Origin: JACVRW01 sp036519295
GTDB lineage: Bacteria > Actinomycetota > Thermoleophilia > Solirubrobacterales > Thermoleophilaceae
Length of the DNA stretch: 35,267 nt
Assembly (NCBI GenBank): GCA_036519295.1
Contig: DATDLN010000209.1
Coordinates: 1-35,267, forward strand
Direction: 5' to 3'
Shown: piece after piece, positions 1 through 6,985 of the stretch
Layout: the number at the start of each line of letters is the position of its first letter
Numbering within the stretch: position 1 is the stretch's first letter
Notes under the pieces: generated by a model
Seen by the model: only the letters and a program-made list of their open reading frames with translations
What the model was told of the DNA's origin: nothing
Databases searched by the model: none
Position numbers and translations under genes: made by a program

Positions 1-111
1 CTGACCGTGGAGACGCTCGACTACGTCCGCCAGGCGATCGAGCACGGCGGCAGCCTGCGCGGCGCGAGCGACCGGGAGCTGCGGACGATTAGGGCGGTGG
101 TGGAGGCATAG
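1..111 (+). CDS. C-terminal end of an unidentified protein (partial)
   Basis: An open frame runs from the first base of the window to a TAG at 109-111 and gives the last 36 residues of a protein whose start lies outside. The tail is mostly helical in character, with alternating charged and hydrophobic residues, and ends in RAVVEA. It is too short for me to assign a family. Base composition and codon use match the neighbouring genes. The next gene downstream is on the opposite strand, with a 30-nt gap between the two stop codons. Confidence 0.5.
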   Translation: MTVETLDYVRQAIEHGGSLRGASDRELRTIRAVVEA

Positions 112-141
112 GAGGGGCGCGGTCGAGCTGGAGGATCGCCG

Positions 142-783
142 CTAGCCGTTGTTGAAGGGGCGGATCAGCGGGTTTGTCCCGGCGTAGATGCCATCCGGAT
201 TCGGGTACCAGGCCCACAGGTGCAGGGTCACGAAGTCGGGGTGCCAGAAGCCGAACCTGGCTCCGCTCTCCGGGCTCCGGCGGCGGCAGTCGGCCTCCGA
301 CGCGGCGGGCTGGAAGGTGCCGTCGACGTAGTGGCAGGCGGCGGCGAAAGATCCGTACTGCGCTCCCGGGAGGGGATCCGTTGCCGGTCGCTCGGTGAAC
401 ACCCACTCGAATGCGACGAGCTGCCAGTGACCGCCCTGCTTGATGTAGACCAGGATGGGCGGCTTGGTCACGTCGAAGTCTGTGACCTTCGGGTTCATGA
501 AGTGCCAGCCCATGTCAAAGATGTGCTGCGTGACGATGGTGGTGTAGCCATTCCGCTTGGCGCGGCGAAGGCTCGTCGCGTACTTTGCGGTCGCGGCCCG
601 GGCGTTGGCGAGCAGCGGCGCGAGCTCCTGTGGCGTTGCGGTGGTGTCCGTGTGGATGTGTGGGGTCGCCGCCTCGCCGACTGGCACGTTTGGGGGCAGC
701 GGTGGATCGGGAATGGCGTAGGCGGCGGAGGGCGAGATGGCCGCCGCGATCGCTACCGCGGTGGTCAGGCTGGCTCGAAGCAT
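142..783 (-). CDS. Secreted protein of unknown function, His/Trp-rich
   Basis: Encodes 213 residues. Residues 1 to about 23 form a typical Sec signal peptide (short basic start, Ala-rich core, cleavage likely after AAYA). The mature part holds a HIHTD stretch, a DMGWHF motif, two Cys (CHYVDG and DCRRR) and a C-terminal block with HPDF, LHLWAW and NPDGIYAGTNP. I recall similar C-terminal blocks in uncharacterised actinobacterial secreted proteins but know no function for them. The clustered His, Asp and Cys residues could bind metal, which is inference. ATG 783 is preferred because a strong GGAGG-type ribosome site lies 6 nt upstream and the signal peptide starts there. The frame stays open upstream to ATG 870, so a 242-residue form with a masked signal peptide is formally possible. 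The gene lies downstream of a DUF4242 relic and a broken LuxR-type regulator on the same strand. Confidence 0.75.
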   Translation of the reverse strand: MLRASLTTAVAIAAAISPSAAYAIPDPPLPPNVPVGEAATPHIHTDTTATPQELAPLLANARAATAKYATSLRRAKRNGYTTIVTQHIFDMGWHFMNPKVTDFDVTKPPILVYIKQGGHWQLVAFEWVFTERPATDPLPGAQYGSFAAACHYVDGTFQPAASEADCRRRSPESGARFGFWHPDFVTLHLWAWYPNPDGIYAGTNPLIRPFNNG

Positions 784-870
784 CGTTCGCCTCCTCCCTC
801 GTAGAAGTACCGGTCGAGCACATTGGCCTCGACCACCGCAGAGGGTGCGCTCGACTACGTAGCGCGGCAT
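765..870 (-). pseudogene. DUF4242 gene relic with large internal deletion
   Basis: The start is intact: an AGGAGG ribosome site 5 nt before ATG 870, followed by MPRYVVERT, the usual opening of DUF4242 proteins (the family of the nickel-binding SCO4226). After nine codons the homology stops. In a different frame, from about 840, the sequence reads SAVVEANVLDRYFYEGG and ends at TGA 765-767. That resembles the usual DUF4242 C-terminus (a V-L-D-x-Y-F-Y pattern). A normal family member has about 90 residues, so some 60 have been lost along with the frame. The deletion also places the old start codon in frame with the downstream secreted protein. The family assignment rests on motif memory, and the split across two frames is directly visible. 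Confidence 0.65.
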
Positions 871-875
871 GTTTT

Positions 876-881
876 CCTCCT
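876..881 (-). promoter_or_regulatory. Strong Shine-Dalgarno site of the DUF4242 relic
   Basis: AGGAGG ends 5 nt before ATG 870. It is one of the few strong ribosome sites in the window and shows that the relic was once well translated. Upstream, a TAGGTT hexamer at 908-913 (minus strand) could be a -10 element, giving a leader of roughly 30 nt. Confidence 0.6.
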
Positions 882-967
882 GTTCGGTCCGCGACTCCAT
901 TGGCGCGAACCTAGGACCGCGCCGCGGCGAGCGCATCGGGATGGTTACCTAGATTCGAGAGGGGGTG

Positions 968-3642
968 CTACCTATCTTGGCCGGCGAGCCCGAGCCTCGC
1001 CGCTTCGGCGCTCGCCTCGCCGCGGGTGTCGACGTCGAGCTTGCGCAGGATCGCGGAGACGTGGTGGTCGACCGTCTTGCGCGAAACGAAGAGGCGCCGT
1101 GCGATTTGGGCGTTGCGAAGGCCCTGCGCAACCAGCTCGAGCACCTCGAGCTCGCGCCGGGTCAAGTTCGCAGGGTTATTTCGGCTTGCCGGTCGTGGCC
1201 CTCTGGGCAGCCCGCTGACGCCCCGCTTGCGCAGGCGACGCGCGACGATCGCCGCAGCCGGTGAAGCGCCCAGGCGGAGCAGCTCGTCCAACGCTTCCCG
1301 AAGCGCGCTCTCGTCGTCGGCATCGGCGAGTGCCAGGGCGGCTTCGTAGGGGCAGCCTCGCTTCTGCCACAGTTCGGCGGCGCGCTTCCACTCGCCGCCG
1401 ATCTGGAGTGCGTAGGGCTCCGCCGCGGCGTCCGGGGCCTCGGACAGAAGCCCGGCGCGCCAGCGCCAGCAGGCGAGCTCGCCGAGCGGCCACCCGGCAC
1501 CGCGCTGCAGCGCAAGTTCGAACGCCACATCGGTCGCGGCGGTGACCTTCCCAGGCTTGCCTTCCAGCCACGCGGCTTCGGCACTCGCCGCCGCGACCCA
1601 CCCGATCCGCTGTAGCTCGCCCGTTGGCTCGGCCAGCACGAGGGCCTCGTCGAGTGGCGACCAGACATCCGGGTCACCGCGTCGCGCCCGCACCAGGGCG
1701 AGCACGCACAGGGCAAGGACTCGCGGGACGGGAAAGGTCCGGTGATCTCGGAGCGCGAGTGTCGCGGAATCCGCGGCCTCGCCCCAGCGGCCACGGTCCA
1801 GCTCCACGCGGGCGCGGCAGGAAACGAAGAACAGGCGCCACAGGTCCAAGCGCGCTCGATGCAGTAGTCAAGCCCCGCCTGCAGGTAGCGGTCAACGACG
1901 TCATACCTCCTCTGGCGAACCGGCCACCAAACGAGGTTGAGGTACGCGCGGCCGGCGTTCTCCTCGAGTCCGGCGCGCAGCGCGAGGTCGAGGCTCTGCT
2001 CCAACTTCGTCGGCGCCTCGGCGCCGGTGAGCATCTCGATCGCGCCGAAATTGGTGAGCGCGTAGACGCGGGCCTCGGGGGCGTCGAGCCGCTCCCCGAG
2101 GGCCACTGCCTTGGAGGTCCACGCGAGAGCTTCCTCCGCGGCGTCGGCGACCGTGTACAGATGACCGAGGTTGACGTATGCCATCGCCAGTTCGCGCCCG
2201 GGCGGCGACTCCTCCAGGCGGGCGACGGCCTCCCGGCCGACCTCCTCGGCCTCCTTCGTGCGGCCGAGGAAGCGATAGAGGCGCGAGAGCGAGCGCAAGC
2301 AGTCACCCTCGGCTCGCCCGTCAGGGAGCCCTCGGCGCTGCACGAGCGCGCGCTCCTGCGCCGCAATCGCGTCTTCCAGCTCACCCGTGAGATAGCACTC
2401 GTAGGCGCGACCCTCGAGCAGCGCTGCCCGCTCCTCTCCGGGGAGGGCGGCGGCAAATCGGAGCGCTCGCTGGTAATGGGCAGCTGCCTCCCGGTGCGCA
2501 CCCAGCGACGAGGCGCGCTGGGCCGCTGGGGGCGCCCAACACAGCACCGCCCCGGCGTCTCCGGCACCCGCCGCGTGGTGCGCCAGCCTGTCCAGGTCGG
2601 CGCTCTCCGCCGGGACTCTGTCCAGCTCAGTCAGGGCGGCACGATGCAGAGCCAGCTTCCGGTCGGGTGCGAGCGACTCCTCGACGGTCAGCCGAGCGAG
2701 CTCGTGCCGGAACGCCACGCCCTCAGGCCCGGCCTCGAGCATTCCCGACGCCAGGCACTCCTCGAGATTCCCCACGACATCGGCGGCGATTGCCTCCAGC
2801 AGCCAAAGCTCGGCATGCGACGGGACGATGGCGACCGCCTCGAGCAATCTCCGGGCGGCGGTTGACAAACGCGCGGCGCGTGCGAGGACCGCGTCGCGGA
2901 CGGTGTCCGGAATAGCATCGGCCCCCGCCGCCAGCACCTCGGTCACGAAGAAGGGGTTCCCGGCGGTCTTGCGGAACAGCTGGTCCGGATCCAGCTCGTG
3001 CGATCGTGCGAGCTCGGCAACCGCGTCCGCCGAAAGTGGCTCGAGCTTGAGCCGCTCGAGCTCCCTGATGGTGGCGAGCTCGCCGAGTACGATCCGCAGC
3101 GGATGCGCCGCGGTGAGCTCGTCCTCGCGGTAGCTGGCGATGAGGAGAGCCGGGATCGTTCCAGCCTTCCTAGCGAGCAGCCTGATCACGTCCAGCGTGG
3201 CGCCGTCAGCCTGCTGAAGGTCCTCGAGGACGACCACAGCCGGCGGGCGCCTCGCCACCTCCCGGGCCAGCGCAGCCGAGACCTCGTGGGCCTTCCCCCC
3301 GCCGGTAACGAGCGCCTCAAGCTCGCCTCCCGTCGCCTCCGCTATCTCGAAGAGCGGCCCCAGCGGTCTCGGGGTGAACAGCGCATCGCACGTGCCCCAG
3401 AGAACGCGCGCCGTGGGGCCCTGTCCGTCGCAGAAGCGTCGAAGAAGCGCGGTCTTCCCCACACCCGCTTCGCCGCTGACGAGCACCAGGCTCCCGCGCG
3501 AGTTGCTTGCCACATCAGTCACGCGCGTATCAAGCGTGGACAGGTGAACGGCCCGCTCGAGCAGCTCGCTCGAATCGCGCAACGTCCCTGGTGTCGGTTC
3601 CTCAGCGGCTTTTGGCACGAGCCCGTCGTCGCTTGGCTCCAT
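968..3642 (-). pseudogene. LuxR-family large ATPase regulator, broken by a 1-nt frameshift
   Basis: Two frames together give a regulator of about 891 residues, the usual size for LAL-type (large ATP-binding LuxR) activators. The first frame (3642 to about 1851) has an AAA/NACHT-like domain with Walker A GEAGVGKT and Walker B VVVLEDLQQAD. A long helical tetratricopeptide-like region follows. The second frame (about 1850 to 968) continues that region and ends in a LuxR helix-turn-helix (LTRRELEVLELVAQGLRNAQ, then SRKTVDHH). Continuity is lost at about 1848-1852: the sequence reads DYCIERA in one frame and LDLWRLFF in the next, consistent with one missing base. Without the correction the product loses its DNA-binding domain. 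ATG 3642 has no clear ribosome site. It may be a true mutation or a sequencing error. It probably controlled the DUF4242/secreted-protein genes just downstream, which is inference from position. Confidence 0.8.
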
Positions 3643-3679
3643 GTTGGCCGAGCGCTATCGGAGGATCAAGTGCAACAAA

Positions 3680-3692
3680 CACCAGCCTGGTG
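3680..3692. promoter_or_regulatory. Perfect palindrome in a divergent promoter region
   Basis: CACCAG-C-CTGGTG is a perfect 6-1-6 inverted repeat in the roughly 95-nt gap between the LuxR-type regulator (minus) and the yccF-type gene (plus). It could be an operator for either gene. No second copy was noticed nearby, so this remains a guess. Confidence 0.3.
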
Positions 3693-3736
3693 CCGGTCGC
3701 GACGATGACAGGGGTGTGGGAGCCTACGTACAGCCG

Positions 3737-4171
3737 ATGCGGCTGATCCTCAACGTCATCTGGTTCGTCTTCGCCGGCCTGTGGATGGCGATCGGCTACG
3801 CGTTCGCGGCGCTGATCATGTTCATCCTCATCATCACCATCCCGTTCGGGATCGCCGCGGTTCGCATCGGGGTCTTCGCCCTCTGGCCGTTCGGCAAGAC
3901 CGTGGTGCGCCGCGCGGACGCCGGCGCGGGATCGGCGATTGGCAACGTGCTGTGGTTCCTGCTCGCGGGCTGGTGGTTGATCCTGCTGCACATCGTGACC
4001 GGCATCCTGCTGTGCGTCACGATCATCGGGATCCCACTCGGACTCGCGAACTTCAAGCTGATTCCGGTCACCTTTCGCCCGTTCGGACGCGACATCGTCT
4101 CGGTCGAGGAGGCCGAGCGCCAAGGTCTGCCGCAGCAGGTCGTGATGCCCGGGAGCCGGACACCTCCTTAA
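3737..4171 (+). CDS. yccF: YccF-family inner membrane protein
   Basis: Encodes 144 residues with the YccF domain pattern of two repeated units. Each unit has a hydrophobic helix pair followed by a conserved turn, the second reading IIGIPLGLANFKL and then PFGRDIVSVEEAE. The first unit opens MRLILNVIWFV and the second NVLWFLLAGWWL, as in E. coli YccF. At least three or four membrane segments are visible. The molecular role of the family is not established. The frame is open further upstream to 3641, but ATG 3737 is chosen because family homology begins exactly there. A TACGTA hexamer ends 6 nt before this ATG, a near match to the leaderless promoter pattern of this window. Its TAA shares bases with the TAA of the M20 relic on the opposite strand. 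Confidence 0.85.
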   Translation: MRLILNVIWFVFAGLWMAIGYAFAALIMFILIITIPFGIAAVRIGVFALWPFGKTVVRRADAGAGSAIGNVLWFLLAGWWLILLHIVTGILLCVTIIGIPLGLANFKLIPVTFRPFGRDIVSVEEAERQGLPQQVVMPGSRTPP

Positions 4172-4568
4172 GCAAGCACGTCCCCTCGGAGCAGCCGCGC
4201 GGTCAGGCGGCCGAAGGCGTCGTTCGCCCGCTCGAGGTCGGCCTCCCCGCCGCCGCCGTACGCAGCACCTCGAGGGCCGCCATCACGCCGAGGGCGCCGT
4301 CGAGCCAGCCCCCGTTTGGGACGGAGTCGACGTGCGAGCCCACGGCCACCGTCCCGTCCAGTTCGCCCGGCAGGGTCGCCCAGAGATTCCCGGCCTCGTC
4401 CTGCTCGAGGGCGACGCCGTTGATCTTGCCGAGGCACTCGCGCAGGAGGGCGCGGGCCCGCTGCCACTCGGCGGTCCAGCAGACACGACGGGCGCCCTCG
4501 GCGCCGCCGGTGAGCCGATCGAGCTCCCGAAGGTCTTCGATCACCCGCCGCGGGTCGACGTTTATCAG
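4168..4568 (-). pseudogene. M20-type N-carbamoyl amidohydrolase relic, internally deleted
   Basis: The 5' part (4568 to about 4262) encodes about 105 residues matching the N-terminus of Zn-dependent M20 hydrolases (N-carbamoyl-amino-acid hydrolase/allantoate amidohydrolase group): INVDPRRVIEDLRELDR, EAGNLWATLPG, then the metal-site block GSHVDSVPNGGWLDGALGV, where H and D are ligands. At a GCGGCGGCGGGG stretch near 4245-4262 the frame changes. The remaining 25 residues (EADLERANDAFGRLTARLL) look like the family's C-terminal helix. Normal members have about 400 residues, so some 280 are missing and the enzyme cannot work. The start appears to be CTG 4568-4566, overlapping the stop of the upstream arginine deiminase-like gene, which indicates former translational coupling. 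Confidence 0.75.
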
Positions 4569-5449
4569 CCCACGCGCTCGCGGCGGATCGCCTGCATCAG
4601 GCAGTGGGCGCCCCCGCCGCCGAGGGTGAAGGCCGCGAGCTCGGGGTCGAACACGGTCAGCCCGAGCGCTCGGAGGCGCTCGTTGAGATCCTTCGACTCC
4701 GCGCTCGAGAGCACGCGCCCGTCCCCGAGTGAGACTCCGTTCACGCCGAGCCTCAGGGCCGCCTCGAGCGTGACGGGCACGATCTCGATGCCCTTCTGCT
4801 CCAGCCAGCGCATGAAGCCGCTCCCCACCTGCTCGACGCAGACCGCGGCGAGCTTCTCGCCGAGCATGGCGGCGAGTACGTCGATGTGCAGGAAGTGTGA
4901 GGGGATGCGCTCGACTCGCACCTCCCATCCCTCCGCCTGGAGCCAGCCGGCCACTTGCCGCGCCGCCCGCTCCTGGGTCCGCTCCTCGCCGGTGCCAATG
5001 GCCGCGACCCCGGGCTCCACGATCATGAAGTCACCGCCTTCGAAGGAGCCCGCGGTGACCATCCCCTTGATCGGTATTCCGCGCTGCTGGTAGAAGCGGA
5101 TCACGGGCGCGTACTCTCCCCGCCGCCACCACTGGGCGCACTGCGTCACGATGGGCCCGCCCGAGACGTTGATGCTCGAATCGCGCGCGAAGACCTGGTA
5201 CGGGAGCGCCGGGTCGGGCTCGAGGAAGTGCACGCGCACGCCGGCCTCCTCGTAGATCGAGACCATCTCGCCGTGCTGGCGTCGGGCGTCCTCGGGACTG
5301 AAGACGAGTCCGCTCTCGAGCGTCTTGCGCGCGATCGCGCTGGCCGGCAGCCAGTGGAAGTTGTCCGGAGGGCAGAGCAGCACATCGAGAAGGCGTCCAT
5401 ACTCTGAGTCGACTCCCCAGGCGGGTTCCGCGCGTGCCGTCGTCTCCAT
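4565..5449 (-). CDS. Arginine deiminase/DDAH-family guanidino hydrolase
   Basis: Encodes 294 residues with the guanidino-group-modifying enzyme fold. Visible catalytic and binding motifs are FARDSS (Asp about 90), FEGGD (about 136-140), HFLHID (His about 188) and GGGGAHC near the C-terminus (Cys about 283, the expected nucleophile). Such enzymes hydrolyse a guanidino group to a ureido group, releasing ammonia or a methylamine. The exact substrate (arginine, dimethylarginine or another guanidino acid) cannot be told from sequence. The start is placed at ATG 5449 because GAGAGGTGA lies 8 nt upstream. An in-frame GTG at 5461 has no such site. Its stop overlaps the start of the M20 relic, so the pair once formed an operon. 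Confidence 0.8.
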   Translation of the reverse strand: METTARAEPAWGVDSEYGRLLDVLLCPPDNFHWLPASAIARKTLESGLVFSPEDARRQHGEMVSIYEEAGVRVHFLEPDPALPYQVFARDSSINVSGGPIVTQCAQWWRRGEYAPVIRFYQQRGIPIKGMVTAGSFEGGDFMIVEPGVAAIGTGEERTQERAARQVAGWLQAEGWEVRVERIPSHFLHIDVLAAMLGEKLAAVCVEQVGSGFMRWLEQKGIEIVPVTLEAALRLGVNGVSLGDGRVLSSAESKDLNERLRALGLTVFDPELAAFTLGGGGAHCLMQAIRRERVG

Positions 5450-5457
5450 CGTCCGTG

Positions 5458-5466
5458 TCACCTCTC
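5458..5466 (-). promoter_or_regulatory. Shine-Dalgarno site that decides the deiminase-like gene start
   Basis: GAGAGGTGA on the minus strand matches the ideal GGAGGTGA with one mismatch and sits 8 nt before ATG 5449. It overlaps the alternative GTG at 5461 and so argues against that start. Confidence 0.6.
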
Positions 5467-5525
5467 GTTGCCGGCGTCCAGACTGCCCCGGGAGTCTGCC
5501 AGCGGCAGTGGCCTCGAGGCGCGCG

Positions 5526-5801
5526 ATGAGCGAGTCGGCGCGTCGGCGGGTGGTGGTTCACGGATACGTGCAGGGGGTCTTCTTTCGCGACACGACCCGC
5601 CGCGAGGCACAGCGGCGAGGCGTGGCGGGTTGGGTGTCCAATCGGGCCGACGGCGCGGTCGAGGCCGTCTTCGAGGGCGACCCCGAGGCGGTCGGCGAGA
5701 TGGTGCGCTTCTGCGAGCGCGGACCCCGCGGCGCGGACGTGGCGAGGGTGGAGACGAGCGAGGAGCCTGTAGAGGGGCTGTCGGGGTTCGTGATTCGCTA
5801 G
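5526..5801 (+). CDS. acyP: Acylphosphatase
   Basis: Encodes 91 residues, the normal size for the family. It hydrolyses acyl phosphates in the cytoplasm. The signature GYVQGVFFR is present with the phosphate-binding Arg at residue 21, and GWVSNRADGAVE holds the catalytic Asn at residue 39. The C-terminal strand ends in FVIR. The ATG at 5526 has no strong ribosome site. The gene is convergent with the YdeI-like gene, with only 7 nt between stop codons, and no terminator is visible there. Confidence 0.92.
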   Translation: MSESARRRVVVHGYVQGVFFRDTTRREAQRRGVAGWVSNRADGAVEAVFEGDPEAVGEMVRFCERGPRGADVARVETSEEPVEGLSGFVIR

Positions 5802-5808
5802 AGGCAGC

Positions 5809-6261
5809 TCAGGGGGGGCGGACGCCGTCGCGCAGCATCGCGACCGCCCGCTCGAGCCGCCGCTCTCGCGTCTCGTCGCGTTTGGCCTCGGCGATCCAGC
5901 GGGCGTACTCGTTCCGATGGGTGAAGGAGAGGCCCTCGAACGCGGTCTTCGCCGTGGGGTCCTTCTCGAGAGCCGCGGCCAGCGCCGGCGGAACGTCGAC
6001 GGTTCGCGGCTCGCGGTCGAGCTCCAGCGTGACCTCCACCTGGTCGCCGATCGCGATGCCGGCGCGGTCGCGCAGCTCGCTGTTGAAGCCCAGGTAGTAG
6101 CGGCCCCCGTAGACCGCGACCGTCGTGCGGAATTCGGCGCCGTCCACGGTTCCGCGTACCGGCGCGCGTGCCCGCCCGAAGCGCTCCTTGACATCGAACG
6201 GCACCTCCACCAGCGGGCGCTCGCCGTCCTCGCCGCCCAAGATTGCCGTGAAGCGCTCCAT
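5809..6261 (-). CDS. DUF1905 / YdeI-OmdA-family protein
   Basis: Encodes 150 residues. The first part (about 1-95) is a DUF1905 beta-barrel-like domain with FDVKERFG, RGTVDGAEFRTTVAVYGG and GIAIGDQVEVTLELDREPR. The C-terminal part (about 100-150) is an OmdA/YdeI-type helical segment: L-S-F-T-H-R-N-E-Y-A-R-W-I-A-E-A-K-R, then RLERAVAMLRDG. Members are often annotated as bacteriocin-protection proteins, but no biochemical role is established. ATG 6261 is supported by TACGAT ending 7 nt upstream, the leaderless promoter pattern seen elsewhere here. It is divergent from comEA across a 70-nt gap. Confidence 0.8.
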   Translation of the reverse strand: MERFTAILGGEDGERPLVEVPFDVKERFGRARAPVRGTVDGAEFRTTVAVYGGRYYLGFNSELRDRAGIAIGDQVEVTLELDREPRTVDVPPALAAALEKDPTAKTAFEGLSFTHRNEYARWIAEAKRDETRERRLERAVAMLRDGVRPP

Positions 6262-6268
6262 GTGCCGG

Positions 6269-6274
6269 ATCGTA
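6269..6274 (-). promoter_or_regulatory. Leaderless -10 element (YdeI-like gene)
   Basis: TACGAT on the minus strand fits TAnnnT and ends 7 nt before ATG 6261. No Shine-Dalgarno site is visible. Transcription would start at or next to the start codon. Confidence 0.5.
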
Positions 6275-6318
6275 GTTCTTCCGTTACACACCGAACCCAC
6301 GTGTTGCGCGCCGACCCG

Positions 6319-6324
6319 TACGGT
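6319..6324 (+). promoter_or_regulatory. Leaderless -10 element (comEA)
   Basis: TACGGT fits TAnnnT and ends 7 nt before GTG 6332. No convincing -35 hexamer is seen at the usual distance. Confidence 0.5.
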
Positions 6325-6331
6325 CGCGGGG

Positions 6332-6985
6332 GTGACCGAGCACTCCCGCGGAACGGTGGTGGCATGGGTGGTCGCAGCGGTGCTGGCGACCGTCGCCGTG
6401 CTGCGCTTGGTCGGCGGCGGGCACGAGGCGCAGCCGCCTCCCGTGAAGATCAACGGTGCCGGGGTTGCCGCACAGGCCCGCTCGGCCGGCTCGGAGGGAG
6501 CCCCCTCGGCCGCCTCCGGGGAAGGCCCCTCCGGCTCCTCTCGCGACAGCGTGTACGTCCACGTGGCCGGCGCCGTGCGTCGGCCGGGCCTCTTCCGGGT
6601 GCCGGCGGGGTCGCGGGTCGCGGCGGCGCTCGCGCGTGCCGGCGGCCCCGGTCCGAAGGCCGACCTCACGCTGGTCAACCTCGCGGCGCGCGTTCAAGAC
6701 GGCCAGCAGGTGGTCGTGCCGGCGGTGGGCGCCGCGCCACCCGCCGGGGCTGGGGCCGCCGGCGCCGGCACGGCCGCCGGGGCTCTCACCGGCGCCAAGC
6801 CGAGCCTGGCCACGGCAACCGTCGAGCAGCTCGAGGAATTGGACGGAATAGGTCCGACGCTTGCGGAAAGGATCGTCGAATACCGGGACGCGCACGGAGG
6901 CTTCCGCTCGATCGGCGAGCTGCGGGAGGTGGAGGGGATCGGTGAGAAGCGTTTTGCGTCGCTGCGCGAAGCACTCCAGCCGTGA
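6332..6985 (+). CDS. comEA: ComEA, DNA-binding competence protein
   Basis: Encodes 217 residues. One N-terminal membrane segment (about residues 8-25, TVVAWVVAAVLATVAVLRLV) anchors it with the rest outside. A Gly/Ser/Pro-rich linker follows. Then comes a SLBB-type domain (VYVHVAGAVRRPGLF, ending VQDGQQVVVP), a second Ala/Gly-rich linker and a C-terminal double helix-hairpin-helix DNA-binding domain (LEELDGIGPTLAERIVEYRD, GGFRSIGELREVEGIG). ComEA binds incoming double-stranded DNA and delivers it to ComEC. GTG 6332 is chosen because the membrane segment begins directly after it and a leaderless promoter hexamer precedes it. Its TGA overlaps the comEC start (GTGA). Confidence 0.92.
   Translation: MTEHSRGTVVAWVVAAVLATVAVLRLVGGGHEAQPPPVKINGAGVAAQARSAGSEGAPSAASGEGPSGSSRDSVYVHVAGAVRRPGLFRVPAGSRVAAALARAGGPGPKADLTLVNLAARVQDGQQVVVPAVGAAPPAGAGAAGAGTAAGALTGAKPSLATATVEQLEELDGIGPTLAERIVEYRDAHGGFRSIGELREVEGIGEKRFASLREALQP

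Noticed and set aside
908..975. Three ACCTA words near 909, 947 and 970 as regulator binding sites
   Set aside because: They are short and unevenly spaced (38 and 23 nt apart), and one lies at the regulator's own stop codon. This is not enough to call an operator.
1162..1848. Continuation of the LuxR-type regulator in its first frame past 1850
   Set aside because: Beyond the frameshift this frame becomes Arg/Ser/Pro-rich noise, and the true continuation with the helix-turn-helix is in the neighbouring frame.
3641..3736. Upstream extension of the yccF-type gene to ATG 3641
   Set aside because: These 32 codons have no family homology and would overlap the regulator's start codon. Homology begins at ATG 3737.
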